DNA from: Valencia hispanica
Lineage: Eukaryota; Chordata; Actinopteri; Cyprinodontiformes; Valenciidae
Length of the DNA stretch: 64,000 nt
Assembly (NCBI GenBank): GCA_963556495.2
Contig: OY747705.1
Location: forward strand, 21,974,501-22,038,500
Direction of reading: 5' to 3'
How positions within the stretch are numbered: the stretch's first letter is position 1; each line of letters starts with the position of its first letter. This document shows positions 35,201 through 49,700 of the stretch, one piece after another. The position numbers and the translations under genes are program-made. The notes beneath the pieces were generated by a model that saw only the letters and a program-made list of their open reading frames with translations, was not told where the DNA came from and searched no databases.

Positions 35201-37684
35201 TTCATGGCCTCAGATAATGGACTTGTGTCTGTTCTGGTTTTGTTAGATCTCAGTGCTGCTTTTGACACAGTCGATCATAATATTCTCTTAGAAAGGCTTG
35301 AACATGTTGCAGGGATCAAAGGAACAGCACTAGGCTGGTTTAAATCATATTTGTCTGATAGATTCCAGTTTGTTCATCTAAATGATAAATCTTTTTCACT
35401 CTCAAGGGTTACTTGTGGAGTTCCACAGGGTTCTGTGCTTGGACCAATTCTGTTCACCATATATATGCTCCCAATTGGTAGAATCATTAGACAGCATGGG
35501 ATACATTTCCACAGCTATGCCGATGATACACAACTATATTTATCCATAAATCCTGATGAACCCAGTCAGTTAGGTAGATTACAGGCATGTCTGGAAGACA
35601 TAAAAACATGGATGACCCTAAACTTTTTGCTTTTAAATTCTGACAAAACAGAAGTTGCCGTCTTTGGACCAGAAGTTCTTAAACAGAAACTGATTAGTCA
35701 ATCACTTCATCTGGATGGCATTAAATTGGCCCCCAGTAATAACGTAAAGAACCTCGGCATTATTTTTGACCAAGACTTGACATTTAAATCCCATATTAAA
35801 CAGGTTTCTAGGATTTCTTTCTTCCACCTCCGGAATATTGCTAAAATTAGAAACATCCTGTCCAGGAGTGATGCTGAGAAACTAGTCCATGCATTTGTTA
35901 CCTCAAGGCTGGACTACTGTAATTCTTTACTATCAGGTAGTCCACAAAATGCCATTAAAAGCCTTAAGTTGATCCAAAATGCGGCAGCAAGAGTTCTGAT
36001 GAATATTAAAAAGAGAGATCACATTTCTCCTGTTTTTGCTTCCCTTCATTGGCTCCCTGTTAAATCCAGAATAGAATTTAAAATCCTTCTTCTTACATAC
36101 AAAGCCCTTAATAATCAACTCCATCATAAATCAGAGATCTAATTGTTCCATATGTTCCTAACAGAGCGCTTCGCTCTCAGACTGCAGGTTTACTTGTAGT
36201 TCCTAGGATTTCTAAAAGTAGAATGGGAGGCAGATATTTTAGTTATCAGGCTCCTCTCCTGTGGAACCAGCTCCCAGTTTTAGTCCGTGAGGCAGACACT
36301 CTGTTTACTTTTAAACCCAGGCTTAAAACTTTCCTTTTTGATAAAGCTTATAGTTAGAGTGGCTTAGGTCATCCTGAGCTATCTCTGTAGTTATGCTGCT
36401 ATAGGCTTAGACCGCTGGAGGACAGACGTAACAATTTTTTTCACTCTGCTACTTCCTTTTCTCTTACGACTCTCCAGTTGTATTACAGTACATTCTGCTA
36501 TTTCAACTGTTAACTTTGTTTTCTCTCAGTGTTTTTCTCTCCATAGAAGATATACCTGGTCTGGTATCCTGCTTGGCTGCAATGCCCTGTTGGACGGGGG
36601 GCATCGACTGGGATGATCCTCCCAGTAACTGAACATCCACTGTTTCCTGTTATCAACTTTTTACTTTCTGTAACATAGAAAGTACTCTTATATCAGATCT
36701 TCTGTTCCTTCTGTGTCTCTGCTCTGTCTTCTCAAACCCCCAGACGGTAGTGGCAGATGGCCGCTCCTACTGAGCCTGGTTCTGTTGGAGGTTTCTTCCT
36801 GTTAAAGGGGAGTTTTTCCTCTCCACCGTGTCTCCACTACATGCTTGCTCAGTATGAGGGATTGCTGAAGGATTGCTGTGGTTGGAAAGTCTGCATCAAC
36901 GGGGCCCAACCTCACGCCAATGACTGACGCAATCTGCTGGGATTCCTTAAATAGGAAACTTTTTAACTGATTGGAATGTTTGTATAAATGTATTGAAATG
37001 ACTTCTTGTTAAGTGCCTTGAGATGACATCTGTTGTGAATTGGCGCTATATAAATAAACTGAATTGAATTGAATAGATCAGGGGTGTCCAGCTCCAGTCC
37101 TCAAGGGCCGGTCTCCTGCCAGTTTTAGATGTGTCTCTGCTCCAACACAGCTGATACAAATGTTCCAACTACCTCCTCAGCATGGCAAAGATCTGCAGAG
37201 GCCTGCTAACAAGCCATCATTTGATTCAGGTGTGCTGAACCAGGGATAGAAGTAAAACATGCAGGATAGTGGGCCTTGAGGACCGACGTTGGCCACCCCT
37301 GGAATAGATGGAAATTATAAATGAAATGTTTGGCTGTAAGGTTGACCTATTTTATTAATAAATTCCCTTAATTAACAAGAAGTTTCCTGTTCTATTTCAG
37401 TGTGTGCTATAAAGTTTGTTAATCCTCGCAGACGGACTCCGCCCTTTCAGAAGAGACTGACGGTCTGGTTTAGTTAAAAGTATCTCATGTATGAGATTGG
37501 TGCCCCGATGATCTTTAATAAACAGGTTTAACTCGAACGTCATCAATAATTATATTAATATTAATTTATTGATTATAATTATTGATGCTCAGAAAACCAG
37601 ACACCTTTTTTTTTTATTAATAGTCACAACATTATTGATGCTCAGAAAACCAGACATCTTTTTTTTATTATTAATAGTTACAAC

Positions 37685-37739
<55 letters not shown>

Positions 37740-40700
37740 AGTAGTTAAACTTCCAATTTATGTTCATATGTTTCTCCTCTCATTAAAACTAAAGGAGGAA
37801 AACACACTTTACTAAAAACAGAAGATGTGAGCTTTAAAGAACCAACAAGGCAACCAAAACATGCTTCAGAGAAAGTCATGTCTCCTTTACAAAAAGACAA
37901 CATGTTGAATCACACAACCATGTGTGATGACAGATCTACTTACTGCTAACAGACACCAGTGGGTAAGGCAGTTCGGCCTTGATGTGAGCTGCAGCAATAA
38001 AGGAGGCGGCTGTGGAAGTGTTGGAGAAGCAGTTGGAGGAGGAGCTCTTGGAACATTCACGGTTATCGATGTCCAGGTGCACCTCAGAGCTGCAATAACA
38101 AAGAACAAAAGATCAAACTGGTTATCGAAGACACTAACTGATGGGCTATTCTGACCCACTGATTTGGGAACTACAAAGATAATTCAGGGTTCCAACACAT
38201 ATTTCATGTTAAAATTAAATAGTTTTCAACATCCATTCGGAAATCTAAAGCTAAGCATTTATGGCAGATAACTCTACAGAATATATGAGGACAGAAGGAA
38301 AGAAACAGCGAATTATTGGAGGATGGAAATATATGAGGAAGGTAGGAATAAAGAGAACAAGCAAGTTTGGAAGAAAACGGGAAAGGACAAAGAAAGGATA
38401 GGAGGCAACATTTACACAATTTTAGAGGGAATAAAGTCTGGAAATATATTTTCCATTGTTCTATTTTATGTTCTTTGTCATTCAGACGTTTAAAATACAG
38501 AAAAAAAACCTCCATATCTTGTCACATTTTTAACAGACTGAGTTAAAACCCTGGATCATATCGCAAAATCAATTTCCCATTATGAGCCACTCTTACCCAA
38601 TAACCTCTCTGTCCAGCTCTCGCTTGCTCCTGCTCTGACCAGTTTGTCTGTGCTGGTCTTCCACTCCATAGTAAGGGTACACCATTGGTTCCTTTTTTTC
38701 ATTCAGCCTCACCCGGACGTTTGTGTGGAGCAGCGCTCCTAGGTAGCGCAAGAAACCCCTCAGGTCTCCAAGCAGCTCCTTTGGCTGCAGTCGAACCACG
38801 ATAACGAGCGCGCCAGCTGCCAAATCGGGTGGTACGTCAGTAGAACAGTCCAGTCCATCCCAGCCGCAAGCCTCTGTGTAGCAGCTCTGGTCACAGAAGC
38901 CATTTCCAAAGTGGTCTTTGCAGTATTTGTCATACCTTACAACACCAGACAAGTATTTTTAAATTGCTTCAAATCATTTTGGTGCTTTCTATACATCATC
39001 ATCAACAACTAATGAATAATAAGTTACATACTTGCAGGGGTTTGTATGAACATCCAGGCATTCAAAGCTGTCAAAGAGGCACCCAGCGTTGTCGCACTCC
39101 TCATCACACTGTCCGTTCTTAAAGCGATCCCAGCAGGGAACACTGGCTGTGCAGTTAGCCCACGGTTGAGGCCAGTTGAGCGAGCAGTCGCCTCCGTCCC
39201 ACTGGCATTCGTGATTGTTGCACTGATCATCACACACCTTATCTCCCGACTGCTGCTCACACTCCGCGATAGGGCATTTTGAAGGGCTTGACAGACGTTC
39301 TCTCTTCTCACAGCGTTGTCCAGAGAAGTTCTCGGGACACCGGCAGCTGTGCAGGAATGGGTTGGATGGATCTTTGACACAGACTCCTCCGTTCTGGCAG
39401 AGCATAGAGCACATCTGCTCCTTCTCACATTGTGACCCACTGAAACCTGACTGGCACTGGCAGTACAGGTATCCTGCTGGTGACCTCATGCAGCGTCCAC
39501 CATTTTGGCAACTCAGCCTTTGGCAGTTGTTATCCACTATATCACCACAGCTGAATCCAGAAAATCCCTGTAAAACACAGTGTTACTGTTGAGTTAGTAC
39601 ACCGATAGGCTCATAAAGCACTGAATAACCATGTTATTATTTAACAGTGACTGTCACTAGTTAGTCCTACCAATAAGCTTCTACTTTACCTGAGCCATGG
39701 TTTAGCCCTCTGAAGCAAGCATGAAATTAGAAAGGTAGCAAGAAGTTAGAGTAGGAAAACAAAAGCAGTTAGTAAGGAGAAACCGACAAATGGTAGCAAA
39801 AGAAAGGAAACCAGCTGACACCCAAATGCCTGCATTATCACCTTCTGCCTGGATTCATGGGACACCAACTTCCTTTGATGGCAAGTAAATTGTTAGCATT
39901 AACTATAATAATTGGTTAGCAATACATATTTAAAGTAGAAAGAGAATTTGAACAGAGCATGTTCAAATTCATCCGCAAAAACCTGTCTGTAAATAGACAG
40001 TAACTGATGTCTGATTAGATTTTTAAACAAAGCTTTCCAATTAACATTCAAAAATAGTGAGGAACTAATATAAACTTTGAGCAACTACACCTTTTAACTA
40101 AGAACAATGTGAGTACATTCAGAAACTTCAAACTGAAATAGAGGAGACCGTCACCATCACATGAAGTAAAACTATCAAAATTGCACATCAGATGCCAATT
40201 CTTAGGGTTGTTTCTTTAATTTCTCCCAACACGAGACAACTAATTGTGTTCGGTTCAGATTTTAAACATTACATATGTAAATATGTAGAATGATTGAAAA
40301 TAATGTTGCGAGTGACTTACAGGGGGACAAGTGCAGGAGTAGCCGTGCACCGAGCTCATGTTCATGGAGCAGATGCCACCATTACGACATGGCTTCGACA
40401 CACACAGATCCACCATGGATTCACAATGACGACCTAAAGGAACAAGAAGGGAAGAAACAGACAAGAGGCACACGAGAAGGTAAAAAAAATTATAAAACTT
40501 TGACAGAGGCCCAAAAGATCAATGGGGTCTTGCGTGATGTTCTCACACAACAATAGCAGTTTGAGGTAAATCTGTACTACAGGTCTGAGCAGGTAGTATG
40601 CATGTACCTGTGTATCCGAGGCGACAGAGGCACTGGTAATCATTGTCAAGCTCGATGCAGTCGAGGCTGCCAGCGGCATGGCAGGGTCTAGACAGGCATT

Positions 40701-43700
40701 CATTGACATCCCCCTCACAGTTCTCTCCAACAAACCCTGGAGGGCAGGAGCAAGTGTAGCGGCCTACGCCGTCGACGCACTGCCCTCCGTTTCTGCAGCG
40801 TGGCTCAGAGGAGCCTGGACTGGGAGCACAGTCGTCCTCATTCATCTCACACTGGACTCCTGCAGAGCAGTGAGAAGATCTTACTTAACACATGCATCAA
40901 GTAAAGCGGTTCTTAAAGAGAGGGTTTGACATCCACGTCATGCCATTTTTACAGGCCAAATGTAATAGACACCAGAAGAAGGTGGTGCGGTTTAACTTTT
41001 CTATTGTCAAGCCTAACAGCAATACAATAAATAGATTTAAGTCTAGCTTTGGAATGAAAAAAAAAGATTAGTAGTAAGATAACCCATAAAGATATAATAA
41101 ATAAAAAAACATAGCTGATACCAGATATTTACATACACCGTATTAAGCGTAAATGTTTTTTTTCTCGCTCTCTGACAATAAATCAGACTAAACTTTTCAC
41201 GTTTTAGGTCAGTTAGGATTACCATAATTATTTATATTAGCTAAACTGCAATATAAGCCATATATCTTTTTACAGATTTATTTTTATTTGATTTTTAAAT
41301 TCAGAGGTTTACATACAAAATTTTTTATTTGTTTAAAACTCTTATTTTCTCCAGAACTTTCCATACTAAACACACCCACAGATTTTGCTTAGATTGAAGT
41401 TACAGATGTGCGACACCTCCTGGTGTAAAGTAATAAACACATGAGGGATCACATTTGCAGCTGTGGCTTGTTGCAGTCATCAATGTTGCTTGTCGCAATT
41501 TTGCGACTTTGGCGCCTAGAGATCGTCATTACATTTGGAGGAAAAGGAGAGAAGTTTTCAAGCCTCAGAAATATATCCAACCTTCTGAATTTGAAGAAAG
41601 TTGAGAAAACAACAATTGTCTTACTCTCTAGTCTAGGATTTAGTGAATAGAAAAAATTAAGCAAATCGTAATGAACCTAAAACATGAGTGATTAAATAAG
41701 AAGAAAAGGGTTGTCTTCCTATACAGTGCATGTAAATGTCTGCTTTTATCTGCTGGATCCTGTAAAAGGATAAGCTTTAAAAGACAAATTTACCAACATG
41801 ATGCATTCTAATGGGTAGACGCTGGTATTTAGACCCACCGTGTGTTCCAGGTGGGCAGATACAGGTAAAGCGGTTGATAAGGTTGATACATCTTCCTCCA
41901 TTGAGGCAGGGCTTAGAGTGGCATTCGTCAACGTCATACTCGCAGTTCACTCCTTGGAAACCTGGTTTGCACTGGACACAATAAAAGAAGAGACTCAGTC
42001 TTTGTTTGTGTCCCAACATAGAACCAGCATGACCGTTCCCTCCAACACCCGCTTTCAGAGACATGTAGAGAAATGACCCTTGGAAAGTACTTACTATACA
42101 TTCATATGTGCCCTGATAATCCTTGCATGTAGCGCCATTTCTACAGGGGTTTGACTGGCACTCGTCCACCATCTCCTCGCAGTAGCTGCCTGTGTATCCT
42201 GACTGGCACTTGCACTGATGGGAATTCCCCACGTTGACACAGTGACCCGCATTCTTGCATACATTTTCCACTGCCAAACCTTTAGTAATGTATAGAAGGA
42301 GCAATATATTCTGAATTTAAAAAATGCAAACTTAGGACAAACATAGCAAGCAGAAATAAAAGATGTAAATGTTTTTAGTAAAAAATAAAAAAAACAACAA
42401 CAAAAAACAGGGTAGTTCACATATAAAACAGTTATTCATGTTAAACACTGGCATAAATAAATGGCCATGTTATTATTTGGCCAATTATTTAAGAGTTGAA
42501 ATAATCCCTCACCACTCCTGGCTGCATAGTCCTGACAGGACATGTTGGGGACATCACAGTAAAGTCCTGTCCACCCCATTTGACAGTGGCAGGTCCAGGA
42601 CGTAGCTGTCTGAGAGCAGGTACCTCCGTTTTTACATTTCACCTGGTTGCACAGGTTCACATAGTTCTGCAAACAAAAAGGAAGGAGTCTTTTAACAGCA
42701 CACAGTAAATAAAAAATATCCACAAACGTCCAACTCTTTGGAAAAACAAATTATTGAAGCTCCTCATTTGCAGGAGAAAACACTTTACTTGACAGTTCTG
42801 TCCGCTATATCCCACAGGACAGGTGCAACGGTAAGTCCCCAGGCCGTCTGTGCAGCTGCCTCCGTTTTTACAGGGCTGAGAGTCACATTCGTTCTGCTCA
42901 AACTCACAGAACGTCCCGTAAAAACCAGGCCGGCAACGGCAGGAAAAGGTGTTAATGTCATCAATGCAAGTGCCATTATTGAGACAGGAGCTGGAGAGAA
43001 AGGTAACAATAATAATGATAAAAATAATGATAAGTAATAATGATAAAAATAATTATAAATAATATTAGTATAAAATTCACCTGAAAAAGATCAACAGCAC
43101 AATATTTGTTCTCTATAGCAGAGGTAGGACCAAGTCATTGTTTTGCAAGTCTCAAATCGTTATCCTGAAGTCCCAAGTCAAGTCTCAAGTCTGAAATTTC
43201 AAGTTATTTCGAGTCATTTTGAGTAATTTTTTTAAAACAACGTTGCAATTATGTGGTCAATGTAAATCATAAACTATGTGTTCTTTTTAAAATCTGTATT
43301 TATTTCAATACCTTATGAAAAAAATGCAACTTACAGCTGGGGAATATTAGTTTTCCAATTATGTATAAAATGTATATGTATTTAGAAAAGATGTTTCAAA
43401 AAACGTGGATTTGACGTGGAAGAACGTAACGCCCCCCCCCCCAAGCGAAATGTAAGAACGCTAAGGGAAACACTTTCCTCAAAACAGTTCTACTAAGCAA
43501 TGTTCAGCATCCCTGTTAACAAAACTGGCATTAACAAATAATTAGCTGCCCGTTATTCTTGGATGTGCTTGGAAAACAGGATTTGAAATGGTGTGAAAAA
43601 ATAGCATATATGTTACGGTCAAACAATGTTATCAATGTACCCCGGAGAAAATTTGCTAATACAACAAAATTAACTAAAGTCAGCAGAGGGATCATCGTAC

Positions 43701-46700
43701 AAAAAAAGTACTACCTACCATTCTTTATGAAACCATCGCCGTCTATGACTCTCTCGTTGCATGTTATATTGCACTGCGTTGGTCAACTACTTTGTAGTTT
43801 ATGTACCACAAAGAAATGACTATTGGGAGCATAATTGTCATTGGCTGCAGTGCCGCACAGAGAGACAGAGGGTTAGGTTGGCCATTTGATTGGCTGTTCT
43901 CGCACACGGTCTCTGTTTGTTAAGACGGGATGAGTAAAATGACTTAAACGTGCGCAATTTTGAATGAATAGATAGAGGTCTTAAACTTTAGATACTGGGT
44001 AAAATATCAAGTCTTTTCAATAGCTGCAAGTCCGAGTCAAGTCACTAGTCATTGGTGTAAAAGTACAAGTCAAGTCAAAGTCTTTGAAAATGTTTTCAAG
44101 TCAAGTCTGAAGTCATAAAATTAATTACTGGAGTCTGACTCGAGTCAACGTCATGTGACTTAAGTCCACTCCTTTGCACTATAGTAACTCACCTCTCAGT
44201 GCATTCAAGAATGTTGTGTTCACACTGGATTCCATTAAAGCCTGGTGGACACTTGCACACAAAGCTGTTGACGTAGTCGCGGCAGACGCCTCCATTCCTG
44301 CAGGGCTGGCTGGCGCACTCGTTTACATCCGTCTCACAGCGATCCCCTTCGAATCCTGCGCGGCACTCGCAGGAGAAACTCGCCACCTTGTCCACACACA
44401 AGCCTCCATTCAGGCACGGGCCTAGACAGGGCAGAAACAGAGGTGTTTTGTCACAATAATTTATCATTTAAACAAAATTCTGAACTCATTCAAATCCTTA
44501 ACTATCCCTTTAGAGACCCTAGAAATATATATAATTTAAAATGAAACAATAAATCCTAACAGGCTAACAAAACGAGGTGAATAAAGTAGCTTGAGTCAAA
44601 CTCACTTGGGGAGCAGTCATCTACGTTTATCTGACAGTTGTGTCCGCTGTATCCATGCTGACATTTACACATGTAGCTTCCTTGGGTGTTTATGCAGCGA
44701 CCCCCGTACAAACAGGGGTTCTTGGTGCATTCGTTTACGTCTTCATTGCAGTTTTTTCCTATGTGTATAAATAAACTCTGTTAGCAATCTGTGCAGCACG
44801 TGGGTTACACACAATACCAAATATGCATCTTAAACAGGCACCTTGCCAGCCGGCTCGACATCGGCAGGTATAAGAAGTGTAATCTTCAGACGGGAGGCAG
44901 ACTCCTCCCTTCTGACATGGATGGGAGGCACAGGGAACCTGCTCCACTTCACAGTGTTTTCCTATTTTGAGACAAAAAGGTACGATCAAATACTTTTAAT
45001 TCAATAATACAAATGCTCAAGTGTCCTGTTTTCATCTGACGAAGCTTGGATTTACATGTTGGTGTATTTGTAACACTACTAACCTGTGAATGGTGGATTA
45101 CACTGGCACATGTAACTGTTGATTCCATCTCTACAAATGCCGTGGTTCAGACATGGCCCTGATGCACACTCATCTATGTTCTTCTCACAGTTGAGACCTA
45201 ACAAGGCAAGAAATAATTCAGCGCTAATTTTTCACATCTTCTTGTATTCACTGTTTGGGACAGTGTGCACAATGTTGCATGAGCAGATTTTATAACAACC
45301 CTAACTAATGCAGAAGAAGGCTTTCATCTAGTAAGAACTTAATAAAACAGTCATGAAACATTCTAAAATACACACAGATGAATGAGAACAACATTAGCAG
45401 GTTCCAGGGAAGTATTATTTGCCTAATCTATTCATAGCACTACCTTTGAATCCTGGCTTGCACTGACAGGTGTAGCCATTGAGTCGGTCCTGGCAGCTGC
45501 CCCCATTTAGGCATGGATTCGGCTGGCACTCATTCTTTTCCTGCTCACAGTGTTGCCCTACCCAGCCAGGCTTACACTCACATCGGTACCTGGATGAGAG
45601 GGAAACCAATTATTGAGAAAGTGAAGTCAGTTAAAGACATTGGTTATCTGTTTTTGCACCTTAGCTATTAATCTGATTAGCATGTGTGATAAATATAAAG
45701 TCAGTTTACAGTACAAATGGAAATAACTTGAAAAATATTCAAAGCTTAAGAAAATTGCTTTTTATATTTGATTTAATAGCACACAGGGATACAATTAAAA
45801 GATCCAAATCCTAAATGTTTAATTTTAAAACTTAAACAAGTCATATGACCAAATATTTCACTTAACGATGATGAGAATGATTTGAGATGTATAAATAATT
45901 TTCAAAATGTGCTTTTGTTTGCCAGAACAATTAATAAGATGAACTCAACTTCAAAAAGTGTCACAAATTCAGTGGTTGTGTAGCTTGATACAGTAAATAT
46001 TAACTGGTACAATAAAAACAGCTGGTAAAATAAGAATGGAATAAGCACTTCTATTCTTAATAATAAAAAAATTACCAGATTAGAGATGGACTATTTTCTG
46101 TTTAAATGACTTCTGAAGACCATTTAATGCACTGGAATACAGGAAGCTGCATCTACCTGTTGATCTCAAACGTGTTCAGGCTATGTCTGTATTAATATAA
46201 AAGTTATTTTTAATATTTAATATAATTTGCTCTTATTTCTGCTTTTTATTGATCTTTACTATCAAAAACACATTTCAATGGCCTGGTTTATTATGTGTAA
46301 AGGCTGTACATGATTAAACTATAGCAAGTAAAGCAACCACAAAGCAAAATTAAAATGTTTCTTTTGATGATCATAGTGTGTTACTAAAGTTCCGATGTAC
46401 AAAACACGTTGACAGACTCTTTTGGCATTGAAGCCCAGGAATCAGCGATTTTGCCTACCCGTGTTGCTGCTCGATACAATCCCCATGAACACAAGGCTGA
46501 GAAGCACAGTGATCCGTCCCTGAAAGGCACAGGGGGCCGTAGGTGCCGGGTGGGCACAGGCAATAGAATCCATTTACCCCGTCCATGCAGGTTCCCCCGC
46601 TCATACATGGGTTTGAGTTACACTCATTGATGTTGACATCACACTGATTTCCTGTGGGAGAGCAATTCAGATGTAAGCAAGATTAAAAGCACAGAGGCAT

Positions 46701-49700
46701 ACTCTTGACTTATCCAACATTATTAATGATTTTTCTCAGGCCCAGAGCAAAAACACACCTGTGTATCCAGGGAAACAAACACATTTGTACTCATTGATGC
46801 CATCTTGGCACTCTCCATGCTTACAAGGGTTGCTGGCACAGTCATCCTTATTGACCTCACAGTTCGCACCTGAAGAAAAAGGAAATACAAAGATGGAAGT
46901 AAAATCGTTTAACAGACTTGTTTTGTGTCAATGAACACCACTTGCATACTTTTAGAAACACGACAGCAGAAGCTTCATGTTGATTGGCTGAAGTGAATAA
47001 AGGTTGGAGTTAAAGGAAACATTAAAAAATATATGTTGCTGTGGAAACAGATTATATTTAAGACTATACCACCAGGGGGCGTGGGACTCCAAGTAAAGCA
47101 CATTTAGCAAGACCTTATGTAAGGAGATCTGAGACAGAGTTTAAGTAGAACATAGGAATGCTGCAAGCACAACTTAAGTGTTTAACAATATTAAAACGCT
47201 TACTAAAGGTGAAGGGAGAAATGGAATAGAGAAAGAAAGGGAAGGCACGGTAGGAGAGGAAGTGGAGCATGAAACCTTACAGGGCAAACTGATATCAGGC
47301 TTAGTAAAGACAGTACCAGGCCTAAGGGTGGTACTGAACACAATAATCCATACAGCTTTTAAAGTGGCACCATTAGTTTGAACCAACAGACATTTAGGCT
47401 TCTAAACTTTTAAAATGCTCCACAAACCAAAGATTTGTGTTCCCCATCAATAAATCAACATGGCCCTACAATTCATCCTGCAGCATCTGGACTCCCCGGG
47501 AACCTACATCAGGATCATGTTTGTGGACTTCAGCTCTGCCTTCAACACCATCTTTCCAAACCTCCTCCAAGGCAAGCTGTCCCAGATGAGCGTGCCTGAT
47601 CCCATCTGCAGGTGAATCACTGACTTCCTCACTGACAGGAAGCAGCATGTGAGGATGGGGAAGAATGTCTCGGACTCTCGGACCATCAGCACCGACTGTG
47701 TTCTTTTTTCTTTGCACTTCTCCCTGTACAACAACTGCTGCACCTCTGACCACCAGTCTGTCAAGCTAATTAAGTTGGCAGATGACACCACCTTTATTGG
47801 ACTCATCTCAGACGAAGATGAGTCTGCCTACAGGATGGAGGCTGAACGTCTGGTGTCCTGGTGCAGCCACAACAACCTGGTGCTGAACGGCCAGAAGATT
47901 TTGGAGCTTTGTGGACTTTAGGAAGCACACCCTTCCATCATCCTGACAGACACCCTTCATAACCACTGTGGACTCACTCTGCTTCCTGGGCACCACCATC
48001 ACCCAGGATCTCAAGTGGGAGCCCACCATCACCTCCGTCATGAAGAAGGCCCAGCAGAGGATGTACTTCCTGAGGCAGCTGAAGAAATTCAACCTGCCTG
48101 CATGGACGATGATGCAGTTCTACACTGCAATCATCGAGTCCATCCTTACCTCCTCAATCACCGTGGCAGGAGGTTCTGGTCCGAATGAACATAAGAACAG
48201 TTTCTTCCTCTCTGCTGTTGGACTCATGAACAATAACCCCAAGACTGTTCACACCACCCGCTCTGTTTCACTCACATAACCCTGTGTTGTGTTTTTGCAC
48301 CTGTCTGATTTTGCACTGATCAAAACCTGCACTCATGTATATATTAATCTGTTAACCTCATTTTATTTTTATATATTGCATGCTTAGAAGTGTTTATCTT
48401 GTGTTTGCACAAAGTTGTCTCTTCTGTCATGCAGAGAAATTCGGCTTTCTAACCGCATTATCTGGGTGCATTACCTCGATTAATAGTAGGCCAGTTCGGT
48501 TTGACTTCAGCTGGAATAAGGTGTAAACATGAATTTCAAAAGTCCAAATTCAGTCGGACGAAGGCAATAATTTGGTTTTCTCTTACAACATGTAAACGCG
48601 CTGACTGTTCGCCCAGCAGAGACTGTACTTTCAGTGGGAACTCAAGAACAACAACCTTCACCAGGAGCTGCTGGTCATCTTCTACACCGCTTTATTCAGT
48701 CCTGTGTTTGTCCATCACTGTGTGGTTTAACATCCATATAAAGGGAGAGGATCAGACTACAATGAACAATTAGGTATGCAGAGAGGATCATCAGGGCGGA
48801 GCTTCCCTCCATTCAGCACCTGTACAGGTCTAGAGTCATGACAAAAGCAGCCATCATCTCTGCAAACCCCACACATCCTGGACACAAACTGTTAATACTT
48901 TCTATATATCTTGTATATTTCCAATAATTCCACTAATTAAAAACTAAAAACCTTCATTTTTATTTACCCTTTTATATATTCACAGAAAAAAGGGAACAGG
49001 AGTCAAATATTATTTTGTGTCGCTAACTTGGGGGAATAAAGGTGATTCGCAATAAATAAGGATCCCTTTCTCGAACAAAACAAAACAAAACATTCTGTAA
49101 AAGACTTAATCCCTTACCCGACGTTCCTGATGGACAGTTACACTGATATGCATCGACCAAGTCAATACAGCGTCCTCGATTTTGGCAAGGGTTGCTGAGG
49201 CACTCCTGGACCTGGATGTTACAGATGGAGCCCGTGTACCCAGGGCTGCACTCACAAAAGTAGGTGGCAATGCCATCCTTACACACACCGTGGTGACAAG
49301 GTGCTGGATCGCAGTCATTGATGTTGTCCTCACAAAGCGGACCAGTAAAGCCTGTGGAGAAAAGTTCTTGTTTTAGTGATGAGAAGTTCAACCGTAAAAC
49401 ACATGAGGAATTCAGACAGTCTCGCAATTCATGATACTTGTGTTGTTCGCCTTCACCTTCTGCACATTCACAATCATATCCATTTGGTCGGTCGATACAC
49501 TTGGCTCCATTCAAACAGGGCGTACTGGAACACTCATCTATATCTATTTGGCACGTTTCTCCGCTAAAACCTGAGGACATTTTATAGAAAAACAAGTTGC
49601 ACTCAGGAATGTACAAAGCAACTTTTAACAGCTTTTAAAATTACCCAAATTTGTAAGAGAAATAGATAAAAGCAGCTCTGAGCCAAACTGACCTGCTGGG

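Larger units (their letters stand above)
31813..37076 (+). mobile_element. L2-clade LINE, nearly full length, antisense in notch2 intron
   Basis: About 5.3 kb. Parts in order: a 5' UTR of about 580 bp, ORF1 (32396-33266), ORF2 with endonuclease and reverse transcriptase (about 33360-36356), a 3' UTR, and the tail tgaattgaattgaatt at about 37060-37075. The tail after gcgctatataaataaactg is characteristic of fish L2 elements. Both ORFs carry frameshifts and stops, so it is not autonomous now. Clade assignment is from RT motifs and tail. Confidence 0.85.
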
